From: Puniceicoccaceae bacterium
GTDB taxonomy: Bacteria; Verrucomicrobiota; Verrucomicrobiia; Opitutales; Coraliomargaritaceae
NCBI GenBank assembly: GCA_017857255.1
Contig: JAFMDL010000008.1
Coordinates: forward strand, 1-52,954
Length of the DNA stretch: 52,954 bases
Direction of reading: 5' to 3'
This document shows positions 37,319-45,856 of this stretch, piece by piece. The notes below the pieces were generated by a model. The model worked only from the letters and a program-made list of their open reading frames with translations, was not told the DNA's origin and did not search any database. Every line of letters begins with the position of its first letter. Position 1 is the first letter of the stretch. The position numbers were made by a program, and so were the translations under genes.

Positions 37319-38644
37319 ATGGAATCTTGCGATAGCACCGCCTGCCAATCTGCACGCGAAATCTTCACCGAACTCGAAGAAATTTACGACGATCAGAATC
37401 TCTACTTCCGCACCATAACCTCCGTATTGGAAGCCGCTAGTGCGCTTGAAGTCCCGCATCGCCTCAAGCTGATGCTCACACAACCTAAAAATGAGATCAT
37501 GGTTCACTGCCCGGTTGAAATGGACGATGGCAGCTGGCGACTCTTTAAAGGTTACCGCGTACAGCACAACAATGTCTTGGGTCCCTACAAAGGGGGCATT
37601 CGCTACCATCCAGAAGTGAAGCTCGATGAGGTCAAAACTCTTGCCCTACTCATGACCATGAAATGTGCCCTTGCGCGCCTCCCCTTTGGCGGCGCCAAGG
37701 GTGCACTGCGAATCAACCCGCAAGAAGTCAGCAAAGACGAACTGATGCGCGTCACCCGTCGCCTCACCGCTGCGCTGGGCGACAATATCGGTCCCGATTA
37801 CGACATTCCCGCACCCGACGTGGGGACCAATGCACAAGTCATGGCATGGATGGCCGATACCTATATTAATTTTGCAGAATCCTCCAGCAAAGTCTCCGCG
37901 CGCGGCGTGGTGACTGGCAAGCCGCTTGCATTTGGCGGCTCAGCAGGTCGTGAAAAAGCGACTGGGCAAGGGCTCGTTTACGTCCTCGATGCGCTCTTAC
38001 CTAACATGGGGATCGAGCTCGACACAGTTTCCTGCAGCCTAATCGGCTATGGCAATGTCGGCTCTTGGACCGCCCGGTTGCTGCAAAAACGCGGTACCAC
38101 GCTGAAAGCCGTCATGGATCATAGCGGCGCAATCTTCAACCCAGACGGAATTGATGCGGATGCGCTCGCGCTGCACGTCTCGACTACCGGAGGCGTTCAT
38201 AACTTCGCAGCTGCGAAAGCGATCAGCAATGACGCCTTTTATGCGACCCCAGTCGACCTCTTCATACCTGCTGCCTTGGAGCAAATGGTCGATCTGGAAC
38301 ACGCCAAGCGCATCCAATGCAAAGTACTCGTTGAAGGTGCCAACGCACCGACCACACCACACGCCGAGCGCTATCTGCTGGAACAGGGAATCGAGGTCTT
38401 ACCTGCTATCCTGTGCAATGCTGGAGGCGTCACCGTCAGCTATTTTGAATGGAAGCAGAACCGCCAATCCGAAACATGGGACGAAGCACTCGTCGACGAA
38501 CGACTTAAAGCGACAATGACTCGCTCCGCCGAACGCGTGCTTAAAATGTCAAAGCGCCTAAATTGCAATATGCGCATTGCCTCTTATGCCTCAGCAATCG
38601 AGCATATTGATAAAGTCTACGAACTGCGCGGCGTGTTCCCATGA
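37319..38644 (+). CDS. gdhA: Glutamate dehydrogenase (Glu/Leu/Phe/Val dehydrogenase family)
   Basis: 441 residues. It links ammonia and 2-oxoglutarate to glutamate. Motifs: GPYKGGIRYHPEV, the catalytic-lysine region LPFGGAKGAL, PAPDVGTN with the catalytic aspartate, and the dinucleotide-binding GYGNVG. The size fits the hexameric 410-450 class. The cofactor (NAD or NADP) is not certain; the residue after the beta-2 strand is an aspartate (VMDHSGAIF), which often favours NAD. Divergent from nuoB, sharing a 242-bp control region with a palindrome close to this gene. Confidence 0.93.
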   Translation: MESCDSTACQSAREIFTELEEIYDDQNLYFRTITSVLEAASALEVPHRLKLMLTQPKNEIMVHCPVEMDDGSWRLFKGYRVQHNNVLGPYKGGIRYHPEVKLDEVKTLALLMTMKCALARLPFGGAKGALRINPQEVSKDELMRVTRRLTAALGDNIGPDYDIPAPDVGTNAQVMAWMADTYINFAESSSKVSARGVVTGKPLAFGGSAGREKATGQGLVYVLDALLPNMGIELDTVSCSLIGYGNVGSWTARLLQKRGTTLKAVMDHSGAIFNPDGIDADALALHVSTTGGVHNFAAAKAISNDAFYATPVDLFIPAALEQMVDLEHAKRIQCKVLVEGANAPTTPHAERYLLEQGIEVLPAILCNAGGVTVSYFEWKQNRQSETWDEALVDERLKATMTRSAERVLKMSKRLNCNMRIASYASAIEHIDKVYELRGVFP

Positions 38645-38718
38645 ACAGTTGTTTGCAAGACAAGAATGAGAGCAGCCTAATTGACAATTTACCCTTTTAG
38701 CTTGGTGTCTCTATGGCA

Positions 38719-38746
38719 TTGACAGGCACGATTTTGTCATTCTAAT
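38719..38746 (+). promoter_or_regulatory. Candidate sigma-70 promoter of rho
   Basis: A consensus TTGACA (38719-38724), 16-bp spacer, and TCTAAT (38741-38746, 5 of 6). The predicted start near 38754 gives a leader of about 170 bases before rho. The gdhA-rho gap (38645-38924) has no other clear feature and no obvious terminator. Confidence 0.5.
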
Positions 38747-38924
38747 CATCAACGTCGTTTGAAAAGTATGCGCTGCCAAGGGTACGCATTCGTACGGATC
38801 TATTTTCCGAATTGTTAACTTAAACAACGACACTCTCACTAAACTACGGATTATTATTCGTAGCTTCTCATACAGCCGAACACCGTGTGTATGCAGCTGT
38901 TGAAAGACCTATTATCGCCATGCT

Positions 38925-40085
38925 ATGGCCACTCAAACAATGAGTAACCAAGAATCAACTAAGGAAGCCCCACAGGACAATCAAATCGCCGTTTCCGGCA
39001 TTTTGGAAATTTTACCGAATAAAACGGGGCAGCTACTCGACCCTAGCCGTAATGGTAAGACTCGCCCAAGCGACCCCTTCGTCACCCGCGAACTGATCAA
39101 GCGCTTCCGTCTAAAACAAGGCCACTTAATTGAGGGCCAGGCGATCAAGAACGAGCGCTTCCCCAACCCCAAAGTCCGTTTTATCGACACAGTCGATGGT
39201 TGCACGATGGAAGAGCGCAAAGGCCGCTACAGTTTTCAGCAAATGGTTTCGATCGCTCCGGATGAGCAACTCAAGCTCGAAGCTAAAGACGGCCGCATCA
39301 CCACCCGCATCATGGACTTGTTCTGCCCGATCGGCAAAGGCACCCGTGGGCTGATCGTTGCACCCCCGCGTACAGGTAAGACGACTTTACTCCACGACAT
39401 CGCGCACGGTGTCATCGAAAATCACCCCGAATGCCACGTTATCGTATTACTCGTCGACGAGCGCCCTGAGGAGGTCACCGACTTTAAGCGCAGTGTCGAT
39501 GCCGAGATCTACGCTTCGTCCAATGACGAGGAGATCACCAATCACACTCGTCTTGCCGAAATCGCGATCGAGCGTGCCAAGCACTTGGTTGAATCAGGCA
39601 AAGACGTGGTACTGTTACTCGACTCCATCACGCGACTGGCACGTGCTTATAATGCCGCATCTGGCAAAGGCGGTCGCACGATGACTGGTGGCCTCGATAG
39701 TCGCGCGCTCGAAAAACCACGCCAATTTTTCTCTGCTGCACGTAATTGTGAAGATGGTGGCAGCCTGACCATTATTGCGACTGCGCTGGTACAAACTGGC
39801 AGTAAGATGGATGATCTGATTTTTCAAGAATTCAAAGGCACTGGTAACATGGAAATGGTACTCGACCGCAAAGCTGCCGAGTTACGACTCTGGCCCGCCA
39901 TCAACCTCAACGCCTCCGGCACTCGTAAAGAAGAACTCATCCTTACCGGTAAATATCTGGAAGGTGCGCAATTCCTGCGACGCGCACTCGCGGGACAGAA
40001 GATCGAAGATGCTGCAGAAATCATGATTGATCGCTTTACTCAGACCAAAAATAACGACGAGTTCCTCAAATTACTGGACCGCTGA
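38925..40085 (+). CDS. rho: Transcription termination factor Rho, with altered N-terminal RNA-binding region
   Basis: 386 residues. The ATPase core is well preserved: Walker [38 protein letters not shown], the Q-loop region ([11 protein letters not shown]), the R-loop GTGNMEM and SGTRKEE. Rho is a ring helicase that ends transcription. The N-terminus differs from the norm: the helical Rho_N domain (about the first 45 residues in E. coli) is missing, and the cold-shock-like primary RNA site lacks the aromatic GFGFLR motif, with [12 protein letters not shown] in its place. Core function is expected; RNA selection may differ. ATG 38940 (residue 6) is another possible start. Confidence 0.95.
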   Translation: MATQTMSNQESTKEAPQDNQIAVSGILEILPNKTGQLLDPSRNGKTRPSDPFVTRELIKRFRLKQGHLIEGQAIKNERFPNPKVRFIDTVDGCTMEERKGRYSFQQMVSIAPDEQLKLEAKDGRITTRIMDLFCPIGKGTRGLIVAPPRTGKTTLLHDIAHGVIENHPECHVIVLLVDERPEEVTDFKRSVDAEIYASSNDEEITNHTRLAEIAIERAKHLVESGKDVVLLLDSITRLARAYNAASGKGGRTMTGGLDSRALEKPRQFFSAARNCEDGGSLTIIATALVQTGSKMDDLIFQEFKGTGNMEMVLDRKAAELRLWPAINLNASGTRKEELILTGKYLEGAQFLRRALAGQKIEDAAEIMIDRFTQTKNNDEFLKLLDR

Positions 40086-40150
40086 CATTCTTTAACAAGT
40101 TTAAGAAGTATTGCGTAATGCTTTCTCTCACATTCGCCTAAAGTGCGTAA

Positions 40151-41116
40151 TTATTCTGTGTCTTCAGGTAGCGTGCTCACACTGGTCAGCTCGACCCGCT
40201 GTAAGCGCTCATACAATGTCTCTCCTTGTGGGAGCTTGGGTACGAGCGACTCTAAGCGACTCCACGCATAAACCGCAGCTAAGCGAGCACTCTCCTCGAA
40301 AGAAGCACCACGTTGCTGCGCTTGTAAATAACCAGCCAGCAGTGCATCTCCTGCGCCCACCGTACTGACCACAGAAGTCACCGATGCACGTGCCATTAAT
40401 GTGGAATCGCCCGATAAAAATAAAGCACCCGCTTCTCCCATCGAAACAATCAGCGTTGGCATTTGCTGCGGACATAGTTCGCGCGCCGCCGCGAGTGTCG
40501 ACTCCGCGCCTTGCAAGTCTCTGTTCAACAATTCCGCGAGCTCATATTGATTAGGCTTGGCCAAATCAACACCAACTTTAATTGCGGCAGCTAAGGTAGG
40601 CCCACTGCTATCGATTGCCACTCTAGCGCCCTTGGCACGTAGCGAACCAATCATATCCGCTACAAAGGAAGCTTCTACAGCGACTGGTAAGCTTCCTGAA
40701 ATCACAAACCAACGCTCAGGCTCAACCAATTCTAACAGTTGCCGTAACAAGACCTGGCACTGCGCCGGTGTGGGTGAAAGCCCTGATAGGTTAAGGTCCG
40801 TAGTCACCCCAGTATTTGAGTCCACTATTTTGATACATGTACGCGTCTCCCCAGCCACACGAACACAGGCATCTTCTATCCTGTGTCTGGCGAAATGCTG
40901 CTCATACAATGCAATATTTGCTTGCCCTAAAAAGCCAGCCGCCACGACTCCCGGCTCCCCACCGATTGCCAACATCGTCGCAACATTTATGCCCTTACCT
41001 GCTGACTGGCGGTGGGATCCACACGCACGATTAACCGCACCAGGTTCGAAGCGATCAACATGCACAGTGTGATCGATTGCAGGATTTAAAGTCACAGTTA
41101 CTATAGACGCTGGCAT
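40151..41116 (-). CDS. 1-phosphofructokinase-family sugar kinase (PfkB)
   Basis: 321 residues. Family features: N-terminal TLNPAIDHTVHV, AGKGINVA, DSSGPTL followed by KPNQYELAELL, and the C-terminal ATP site with TVGAGDALLAGYL, where the aspartate is the catalytic base. The NPAID/KPN pattern places it with FruK, LacC and PfkB2, which phosphorylate fructose-1-P, tagatose-6-P or fructose-6-P. No PTS or fru genes are nearby, so an ATP-dependent 6-phosphofructokinase-2-like role is equally likely. Upstream on the same strand is an MBL exonuclease gene, 224 bp away. Confidence 0.9.
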   Translation of the reverse strand: MPASIVTVTLNPAIDHTVHVDRFEPGAVNRACGSHRQSAGKGINVATMLAIGGEPGVVAAGFLGQANIALYEQHFARHRIEDACVRVAGETRTCIKIVDSNTGVTTDLNLSGLSPTPAQCQVLLRQLLELVEPERWFVISGSLPVAVEASFVADMIGSLRAKGARVAIDSSGPTLAAAIKVGVDLAKPNQYELAELLNRDLQGAESTLAAARELCPQQMPTLIVSMGEAGALFLSGDSTLMARASVTSVVSTVGAGDALLAGYLQAQQRGASFEESARLAAVYAWSRLESLVPKLPQGETLYERLQRVELTSVSTLPEDTE

Positions 41117-41125
41117 AATTATAAT

Positions 41126-41139
41126 CTGTTACAAAACAG
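41126..41139. repeat. Small palindrome before the PfkB-type kinase gene
   Basis: CTGTT-ACAA-AACAG lies 10 bp upstream of the start codon. Length and position would suit an operator, but the arms are only 5 bp. Confidence 0.25.
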
Positions 41140-41340
41140 TCTTCAGAGGTCGTTTAAAATCAATGGCTCCAAGTGTGGTGTAAGCAATTTCCCCTCAAAT
41201 CTACCAACGCGGATTGGCACTTTAAAGTGCTGCCACTAAGGGCATTGATAGCTGAGAACGAGCGAAACACTTTTTTAGGCGGAAAACATATTTTAAATGA
41301 GTCAGAGGACGCAATTATTTGCAAATGCACTGTCCCTGGT

Positions 41341-42312
41341 TCACAACAATTCGAGCTGATCATTCCCACTAAGGCTCCATGCATCTACACCACGACGGCG
41401 TAAATCAGCCGCAAAATCAGCGGTTGAACCATGCACTGTGTACACTGTCCGCGGTGATACCACGTCGACAAACTCAAGCAGTTCCTGATAATCAGCATGG
41501 TCCGAGAGTGGCAATACAGCATCTGTGCGGTAGCGATATTGGCTCGAAGATTGCAGGCCCCAACCACTGATCATGGCAAGTCGATGCCGCCCAACTGGTA
41601 GTTGCTTCCGCACTGATGGCGGCAACACGACCACGCAACCCTGCATATTAAGAAAATCGAGCGGTCGGGTATTTGGCATCCTAAAGCCATATTTCTCATA
41701 AACCGGATTTAATGCACGAATGGTTTTGTGCGCCATCAGCTCAAAGCCGCTGGGTTCTAATATCTTTAAGACCTCCTGCGCTTTACCCAACGAATAAGCC
41801 AACAGAATCGGCACCTCCCCCGCCGCTAGGGCATCTGCGCAAAAACTGCGTATTTCGGCCTGCAGGTCGGCAGTGGCCGGGAAAACAAACTCAGGGCGAC
41901 CAAAAGTAGACTCCATAATCAGGATGTCAGCCTGTGGGATTTTAATCGGCTCCGCCGCTAAACCGCGACGTGTTTTAAAATCACCCGTATAAAGTAGTGA
42001 TTCACCAGAGGGGGCCTCCACCCGCACCATCGCTGATCCCAGTACATGCCCCGCTGGGAATAGTTCAATGCGCAGAGCACCATGCTGGTAAGCCTCACCG
42101 TACGCCAAGGCCACTCCACGCTGCGCGGCGGCATCTCCGAGGCGCACGCGTATACAGTCAATCGTTGCGGCAGTGGCTAGAAATGACTGGTGCCTCGCCA
42201 CGTGGTCACCGTGTGCATGCGAGACGACCGCAAATGGCTTTGCGCGGCGTGCATCGATCCACAAGCCACTATCAGGCAAATACAGTCCGCCTCGTTCAAC
42301 TGCTGTTAACAT
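41341..42312 (-). CDS. MBL/beta-CASP-fold exonuclease (ligase-associated or RNA-processing type)
   Basis: 323 residues. The MBL metal motif is H32-A-H34-G-D36-H37, then a histidine in PAGHVLGSAMV, aspartate in LLYTGDFKT, and late motifs PLSDHADY and TVHGS typical of the beta-CASP group. The N-terminus (LTAVERGGLYLPDSGLWID) resembles the exonuclease that accompanies ATP-dependent DNA ligases and DEXH helicases, but neither partner is in this window. RNA processing is an alternative role. ATG 42312 is preferred to the GTG at 42339. 59 bp after pyrD on the same strand. Confidence 0.83.
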   Translation of the reverse strand: MLTAVERGGLYLPDSGLWIDARRAKPFAVVSHAHGDHVARHQSFLATAATIDCIRVRLGDAAAQRGVALAYGEAYQHGALRIELFPAGHVLGSAMVRVEAPSGESLLYTGDFKTRRGLAAEPIKIPQADILIMESTFGRPEFVFPATADLQAEIRSFCADALAAGEVPILLAYSLGKAQEVLKILEPSGFELMAHKTIRALNPVYEKYGFRMPNTRPLDFLNMQGCVVVLPPSVRKQLPVGRHRLAMISGWGLQSSSQYRYRTDAVLPLSDHADYQELLEFVDVVSPRTVYTVHGSTADFAADLRRRGVDAWSLSGNDQLELL

Positions 42313-42371
42313 ATTCAATAGCGACAGGCAAAACGACACTCACGTATGCTGGTAACTGCCAATATAATTAC

Positions 42372-43436
42372 TTAAATCCAATTTTCGCCATGAAACTTCA
42401 AGGCTTGTGCTAATTCTTTGGCAAAAAACGGACCGCGATAGATCCAGCCGGTGTAAATTTGGATCATGGATGCGCCTGCATCCATCTTTTCACCTGCTGC
42501 TTCAGGCGAATCGATTCCACCCACGCCGATAATCGGCAACTTACCCTCGGTGGAGCGATAAATGTAATTAATCACGTCATTCGAGCGCTTGCGAATATCA
42601 GTACCACCGCTCATACCTCCGGTCTCGTTCGAAGTAAAGCCGCTCGGACGGGTAATCGTCGTGTTGGTAGCTATAATACCATCATAGCCCAAGTCCAAGA
42701 GCACACTAACGATCTGATCGATCTCCGCATAGCTCAAATCCGGCGCAATCTTCAATAGCATTGGATGCGGCTTATGCCCTAGCTTCTTCGCATAGCTACG
42801 ATTTTCGTCTCGTAAGGTTGTCAGCAAAGCACGCAGATAACTCTCCGTCTGCAATTCACGAAGTCCCGGAGTATTCGGGCTACTAATATTGACTGTAAAA
42901 TAGTCGGCCTGATCTGCAAGCGTACGAAACGACGCCAAATAATCATCGACAGCCTGATCCAGGGGAGTTGCCTTCGCCTTGCCAATATTCACACCAACAG
43001 GCATGCGCCGCTTCCCTTTCGGGTACTGGTGGGTGAGACTGTTTAACATCGCTTCCGAACCCTTATTATTAAAGCCCATGCGGTTGATAATCGCATTTTC
43101 CTCAGGAAAGCGAAATAACCGCGGGCGCGGGTTTCCAGGTTGCCCCTGTGGCGTAACAGTACCTACCTCTGCATGCCCAAAACCCAGTGCCTCGATCGCA
43201 CGAGGAAATTCACCGTCCTTATCCATGCCCGCTGCCAGGCCGACACGATTCGAAAATTCTAGGCCAAAAAGCTGAACTGGCTTGTCTTCACACACTTGAT
43301 TGAAGCGACGTACCATAGAGCAAAGCATCGGCGTAGCTCCCATCAACTTGAGCATTTGAGCAACGCGATCGTGCGCTTGTTCTGGCTCCATGCGGAAACA
43401 AATAGGTCGGATAATGTTTTCGTAGATACATCCCAT
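42372..43436 (-). CDS. pyrD: Dihydroorotate dehydrogenase (quinone), class 2
   Basis: 354 residues. Carries out the fourth step of pyrimidine synthesis and passes electrons to quinone. The N-terminal amphipathic helices (IRPICFRMEPEQAHDRVA) mark the membrane-associated class 2. Motifs: NRVGLAAGMDKDGE, EVGTVTPQGQPGNPRPR, NRMGFNNKG, VNISSPNTPGLRELQ (catalytic serine) and the FMN phosphate site VGGIDSPEAA. First of the series with the MBL exonuclease. Confidence 0.97.
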   Translation of the reverse strand: MGCIYENIIRPICFRMEPEQAHDRVAQMLKLMGATPMLCSMVRRFNQVCEDKPVQLFGLEFSNRVGLAAGMDKDGEFPRAIEALGFGHAEVGTVTPQGQPGNPRPRLFRFPEENAIINRMGFNNKGSEAMLNSLTHQYPKGKRRMPVGVNIGKAKATPLDQAVDDYLASFRTLADQADYFTVNISSPNTPGLRELQTESYLRALLTTLRDENRSYAKKLGHKPHPMLLKIAPDLSYAEIDQIVSVLLDLGYDGIIATNTTITRPSGFTSNETGGMSGGTDIRKRSNDVINYIYRSTEGKLPIIGVGGIDSPEAAGEKMDAGASMIQIYTGWIYRGPFFAKELAQALKFHGENWI

Positions 43437-43700
43437 ATCGGTATGTCTGTTAGTCTATATTATGAAATGCGCAAGTTAAGAAGACACCCACTTTGAGCAA
43501 TGAATATGACTCAGATGAAAAATTTCTGACAAAGCACTTTACAATTTGGTTTTGTAAGCTTTTACCCGTTATACAGTAATTTATTAAATCCTAGTCAGCA
43601 ATCAGCCTCAATTCATTTACACCTAGGAAATAAGCCCTTTTAAAGCATGCCGAATACATCTGCAAAACTCACCTGGTGCAAAGCCAGCATCGGAGAAGAC

Positions 43701-44393
43701 ATGAACTGGTGGATCAAAGAAATCAGTGATCCAATCCATTGGGAAATCGATGGTCTGGGAATCATCGATCCTCGACAGTTCCAGCACATTCTAGACCTCA
43801 TGGAGCCGCTCAACGAATACGGCCTGCAGACTGATCTAGTTGCAGACGCGTTCTACTCGTTCGGAATCGACGAGATCCAAGAAGACAAGTCGGTGCTACT
43901 TAAACGCATCAATGATAACATTCTCGATAGTGAAGACCCACTCTTTGCTCTCCCCGATGTACTTGACGAGGACAAGGGCCCCTACGCAGACTTACTGGAC
44001 CACATTACAAAACTGCGTATCAAATTGCTCAATGACCTGATTGACTTCGCCCAAAACTTGACTGTGGAAGAACTCGAAGAAGAGATTCGTGAATCACAAA
44101 ACGGGGATTACCTTGAAGGTCGTGCAACACACTATTTTACAGAGCTTACATCGATTCTCGAATATGTCCCAGAAGGCTTCGAGCTTGACGATGATGACGA
44201 GACCACTCCTAAGTCTGAAGACGAAGTACTCGAAAAAGACCTGGCCGATGTCGACGCAGGCACCGACACTGAAGAAACCATAGTCGCTGATGAAACGATG
44301 AAATGGGACGAGGAAGAGGAAGATCAGGAACAGGAATACGAAGAGCACACCAGTCCACCTGAAAACGTGCCAACATCGGAAAAATCCGATTAA
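43701..44393 (+). CDS. Acidic protein of unknown function
   Basis: 230 residues from ATG 43701, which has a good Shine-Dalgarno (GGAG at 43692-43695, 5-base spacing); an in-frame ATG at 43647 would add 18 residues with a weaker site. Residues 1-150 look folded and helical, with W-rich MNWWIKEISDPIHWEIDG and amphipathic KLRIKLLNDLIDFAQNL. From about residue 160 the protein is extremely acidic (long Asp/Glu runs) and probably disordered. No signal peptide or membrane helix. I do not recognise a family. Followed by a strong terminator, so transcribed alone. Confidence 0.75.
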   Translation: MNWWIKEISDPIHWEIDGLGIIDPRQFQHILDLMEPLNEYGLQTDLVADAFYSFGIDEIQEDKSVLLKRINDNILDSEDPLFALPDVLDEDKGPYADLLDHITKLRIKLLNDLIDFAQNLTVEELEEEIRESQNGDYLEGRATHYFTELTSILEYVPEGFELDDDDETTPKSEDEVLEKDLADVDAGTDTEETIVADETMKWDEEEEDQEQEYEEHTSPPENVPTSEKSD

Positions 44394-44416
44394 TTTTCTA
44401 ATTTATAACCACGTAC

Positions 44417-44444
44417 AAAAACTCGGCTCACGCCGAGTTTTTTT
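44417..44444 (+). terminator. Intrinsic terminator after the acidic protein gene
   Basis: Perfect 8-bp stem AACTCGGC (44420-44427) / GCCGAGTT (44432-44439), TCAC loop, seven T in total including the stem end. A-run upstream could also allow use on the minus strand. Confidence 0.92.
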
Positions 44445-44595
44445 ATATCTGCACAATCAGCTACAATAAACGAAACGTGCTCAAGTCGTTCAATTTAGAG
44501 CGTTCGATCTACTCTAAAGTAATTCCATAAAGAGTAGGCAATAACGCGACTCATTGTGAATAAATGCCAGAACCAATCGCCTTTAATCAATAAGT

Positions 44596-44689
44596 GCTTA
44601 TACTAACCGTAACATGATTTATCAGCCGAATACTTTATACCAGAAGCTTATACTAAAAATACGTGATTTTAATTATATTTAGTAAGCTT
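44596..44689. repeat. Direct repeats and inverted repeat of GCTTA(TA)CTAA
   Basis: GCTTATACTAA occurs at 44596-44606 and 44646-44656; TTTAGTAAGCTT at 44678-44689 is an inverted copy lacking two bases. They end 11 bp before the TATAAT box. They may be binding sites for a regulator; AT-rich sequence makes chance repeats more likely. Confidence 0.45.
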
Positions 44690-44706
44690 AGTAACCAACT
44701 TATAAT
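44678..44706 (+). promoter_or_regulatory. Possible promoter in the 44.4-45.1 kb gap
   Basis: Perfect TATAAT at 44701-44706. The best -35 at 17-bp spacing is TTTAGT (44678-44683, 3 of 6), overlapping the inverted repeat. A transcript would begin near 44713 and could end at the terminator at 44999. Confidence 0.3.
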
Positions 44707-44712
44707 AGGAAC

Positions 44713-45000
44713 AATAAGGTTATAGAATACACTATGAACACTATATCTGAATACATTCTAATATGCTACTTTATGATTTGTTTAGTTAATCATGCGATAA
44801 ATGAAAATTTCTAATTGCTACATTGTTCGTACGGCTTTTGGCCAAACAGATTTAACAACACAATGACAGTATAGTTCACCGCTAAAATCATCCATTACCA
44901 TTAGTATTCTCTAATACATCTATTTCATTATCGCGGGTCTTTTATCATTTTTTCCGCATGGACAGACGCCTCTTCTGTAAATAGCAGAAGGGGCTTTTTA
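44713..45000 (+). ncRNA. Candidate small RNA or leader transcript
   Basis: About 288 bases, bounded by the TATAAT box upstream and an intrinsic terminator that has no protein gene of its own. The acidic-protein gene already ends at its own terminator, so the second one needs another transcript. No known RNA family is recognised. It could instead be the 5' leader of the response-regulator gene 109 bp further on, with the terminator acting as an attenuator. Confidence 0.3.
44968..44999 (+). terminator. Stand-alone intrinsic terminator
   Basis: Ten-pair stem GCCTCTTCTG (44968-44977) / CAGAAGGGGC (44985-44994) with one T-G pair, a 7-base loop and five T. Oriented for plus-strand transcripts only. 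Confidence 0.8.
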
Positions 45001-45108
45001 TTAATCCCGTCATAACTACCTGATAATTAAATATTTAGCTTACAACTTACGATGCCAAAACCATTGGTTCCAGGTGAATAAGCTAAGTGCCCTATTTAAA
45101 CTAAAAAT

Positions 45109-45753
45109 ATGAAAAAAGTAATCGTTATCGAGGATCAAACTGTCCTTCGTGATCTAATTTGCCAGTTAGTGGATGGTTACACAGATATGGAAGTAATTGC
45201 TCAAACTGGATGCGGCGCAGAAGGCTATGAGTTCTGCTTAGAGCATCGGCCAGACTTGGTAATACTGGATATCATATTGCCCGGTCTATCTGGCACTGAA
45301 GTGCTGAGGCGCCTCAAAGCTAAAAGCCCGAAGATAAACATTCTCATCTTCTCCGCCGCGACATCCAACAATATCGTTACCCGCGTTCTCAAAGCCGGCG
45401 TTACCGGATATATAGAAAAGGCAGCCAGACTTACCGAACTCGAAAAAGCAATCACTCTAGTGGCTGAAGGTCGCTCGTACTTTAGCCCCCGCATTGTAGA
45501 AGTAATGCGTAATTTGATGGTTAATGGTTGTGAAGACGACCCCATAGACGCACTGACAGCTCGTGAACGAGAAATTGTGCAATTGATTGCAGAGAGCAAC
45601 AGTAACAAGGAAATCGCTGCTAAACTGGGCATGAGCGTGCGGACAGCAGACACTCATCGTACCAATATCATGAAAAAGCTAGGTCTGCATGATGTCGCTG
45701 CCCTCACCCGCTGGACAATCGCCAACAAATTGGTGGATCCAAACATCTATTAA
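45109..45753 (+). CDS. LuxR/NarL-type response regulator
   Basis: 214 residues. Receiver domain 1-120 with E8-D9, phosphoacceptor D54 (LVILDIILPG), S82 and K104, all needed for phosphorylation switching. A LuxR-type helix-turn-helix follows (LTAREREIVQLIAE, NKEIAAKLGMSVRTADTHR, NIMKKLGL). It is an orphan: no histidine kinase is adjacent, and the PAS-histidine-box protein at 7551-8129 is far away. It is preceded by the terminator-containing gap, so its expression may be conditional. Confidence 0.93.
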   Translation: MKKVIVIEDQTVLRDLICQLVDGYTDMEVIAQTGCGAEGYEFCLEHRPDLVILDIILPGLSGTEVLRRLKAKSPKINILIFSAATSNNIVTRVLKAGVTGYIEKAARLTELEKAITLVAEGRSYFSPRIVEVMRNLMVNGCEDDPIDALTAREREIVQLIAESNSNKEIAAKLGMSVRTADTHRTNIMKKLGLHDVAALTRWTIANKLVDPNIY

Positions 45754-45856
45754 TGAAGCGAAGAAGCAGCCCCGAAGACTCATCGCTAGATAACACAAGT
45801 AACAAGCAGAGTTTAAAGCCTTGAGCTTAACTCACCTTAGCAAATGTCACCTTGAT

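Larger units (their letters stand above)
44445..45108. other. AT-rich intergenic region with repeats, TATAAT box and stand-alone terminator
   Basis: No convincing gene in 664 bases. It holds an 11-bp direct repeat GCTTATACTAA (44596-44606 and 44646-44656, exactly 50 bp apart), an imperfect inverted repeat (44644-44657 with 44678-44689), a perfect TATAAT at 44701-44706, a 26-codon hydrophobic ORF (44734-44814, no good ribosome site), and a terminator at 44968-44999. The pieces could form a small RNA gene or a regulated leader. Confidence 0.6.

Noticed and set aside
41118..41123. TATAAT (minus strand) at the start of the PfkB-type gene
   Set aside because: It would start transcription downstream of the ATG at 41116, so it cannot serve that start; probably chance in AT-rich sequence.
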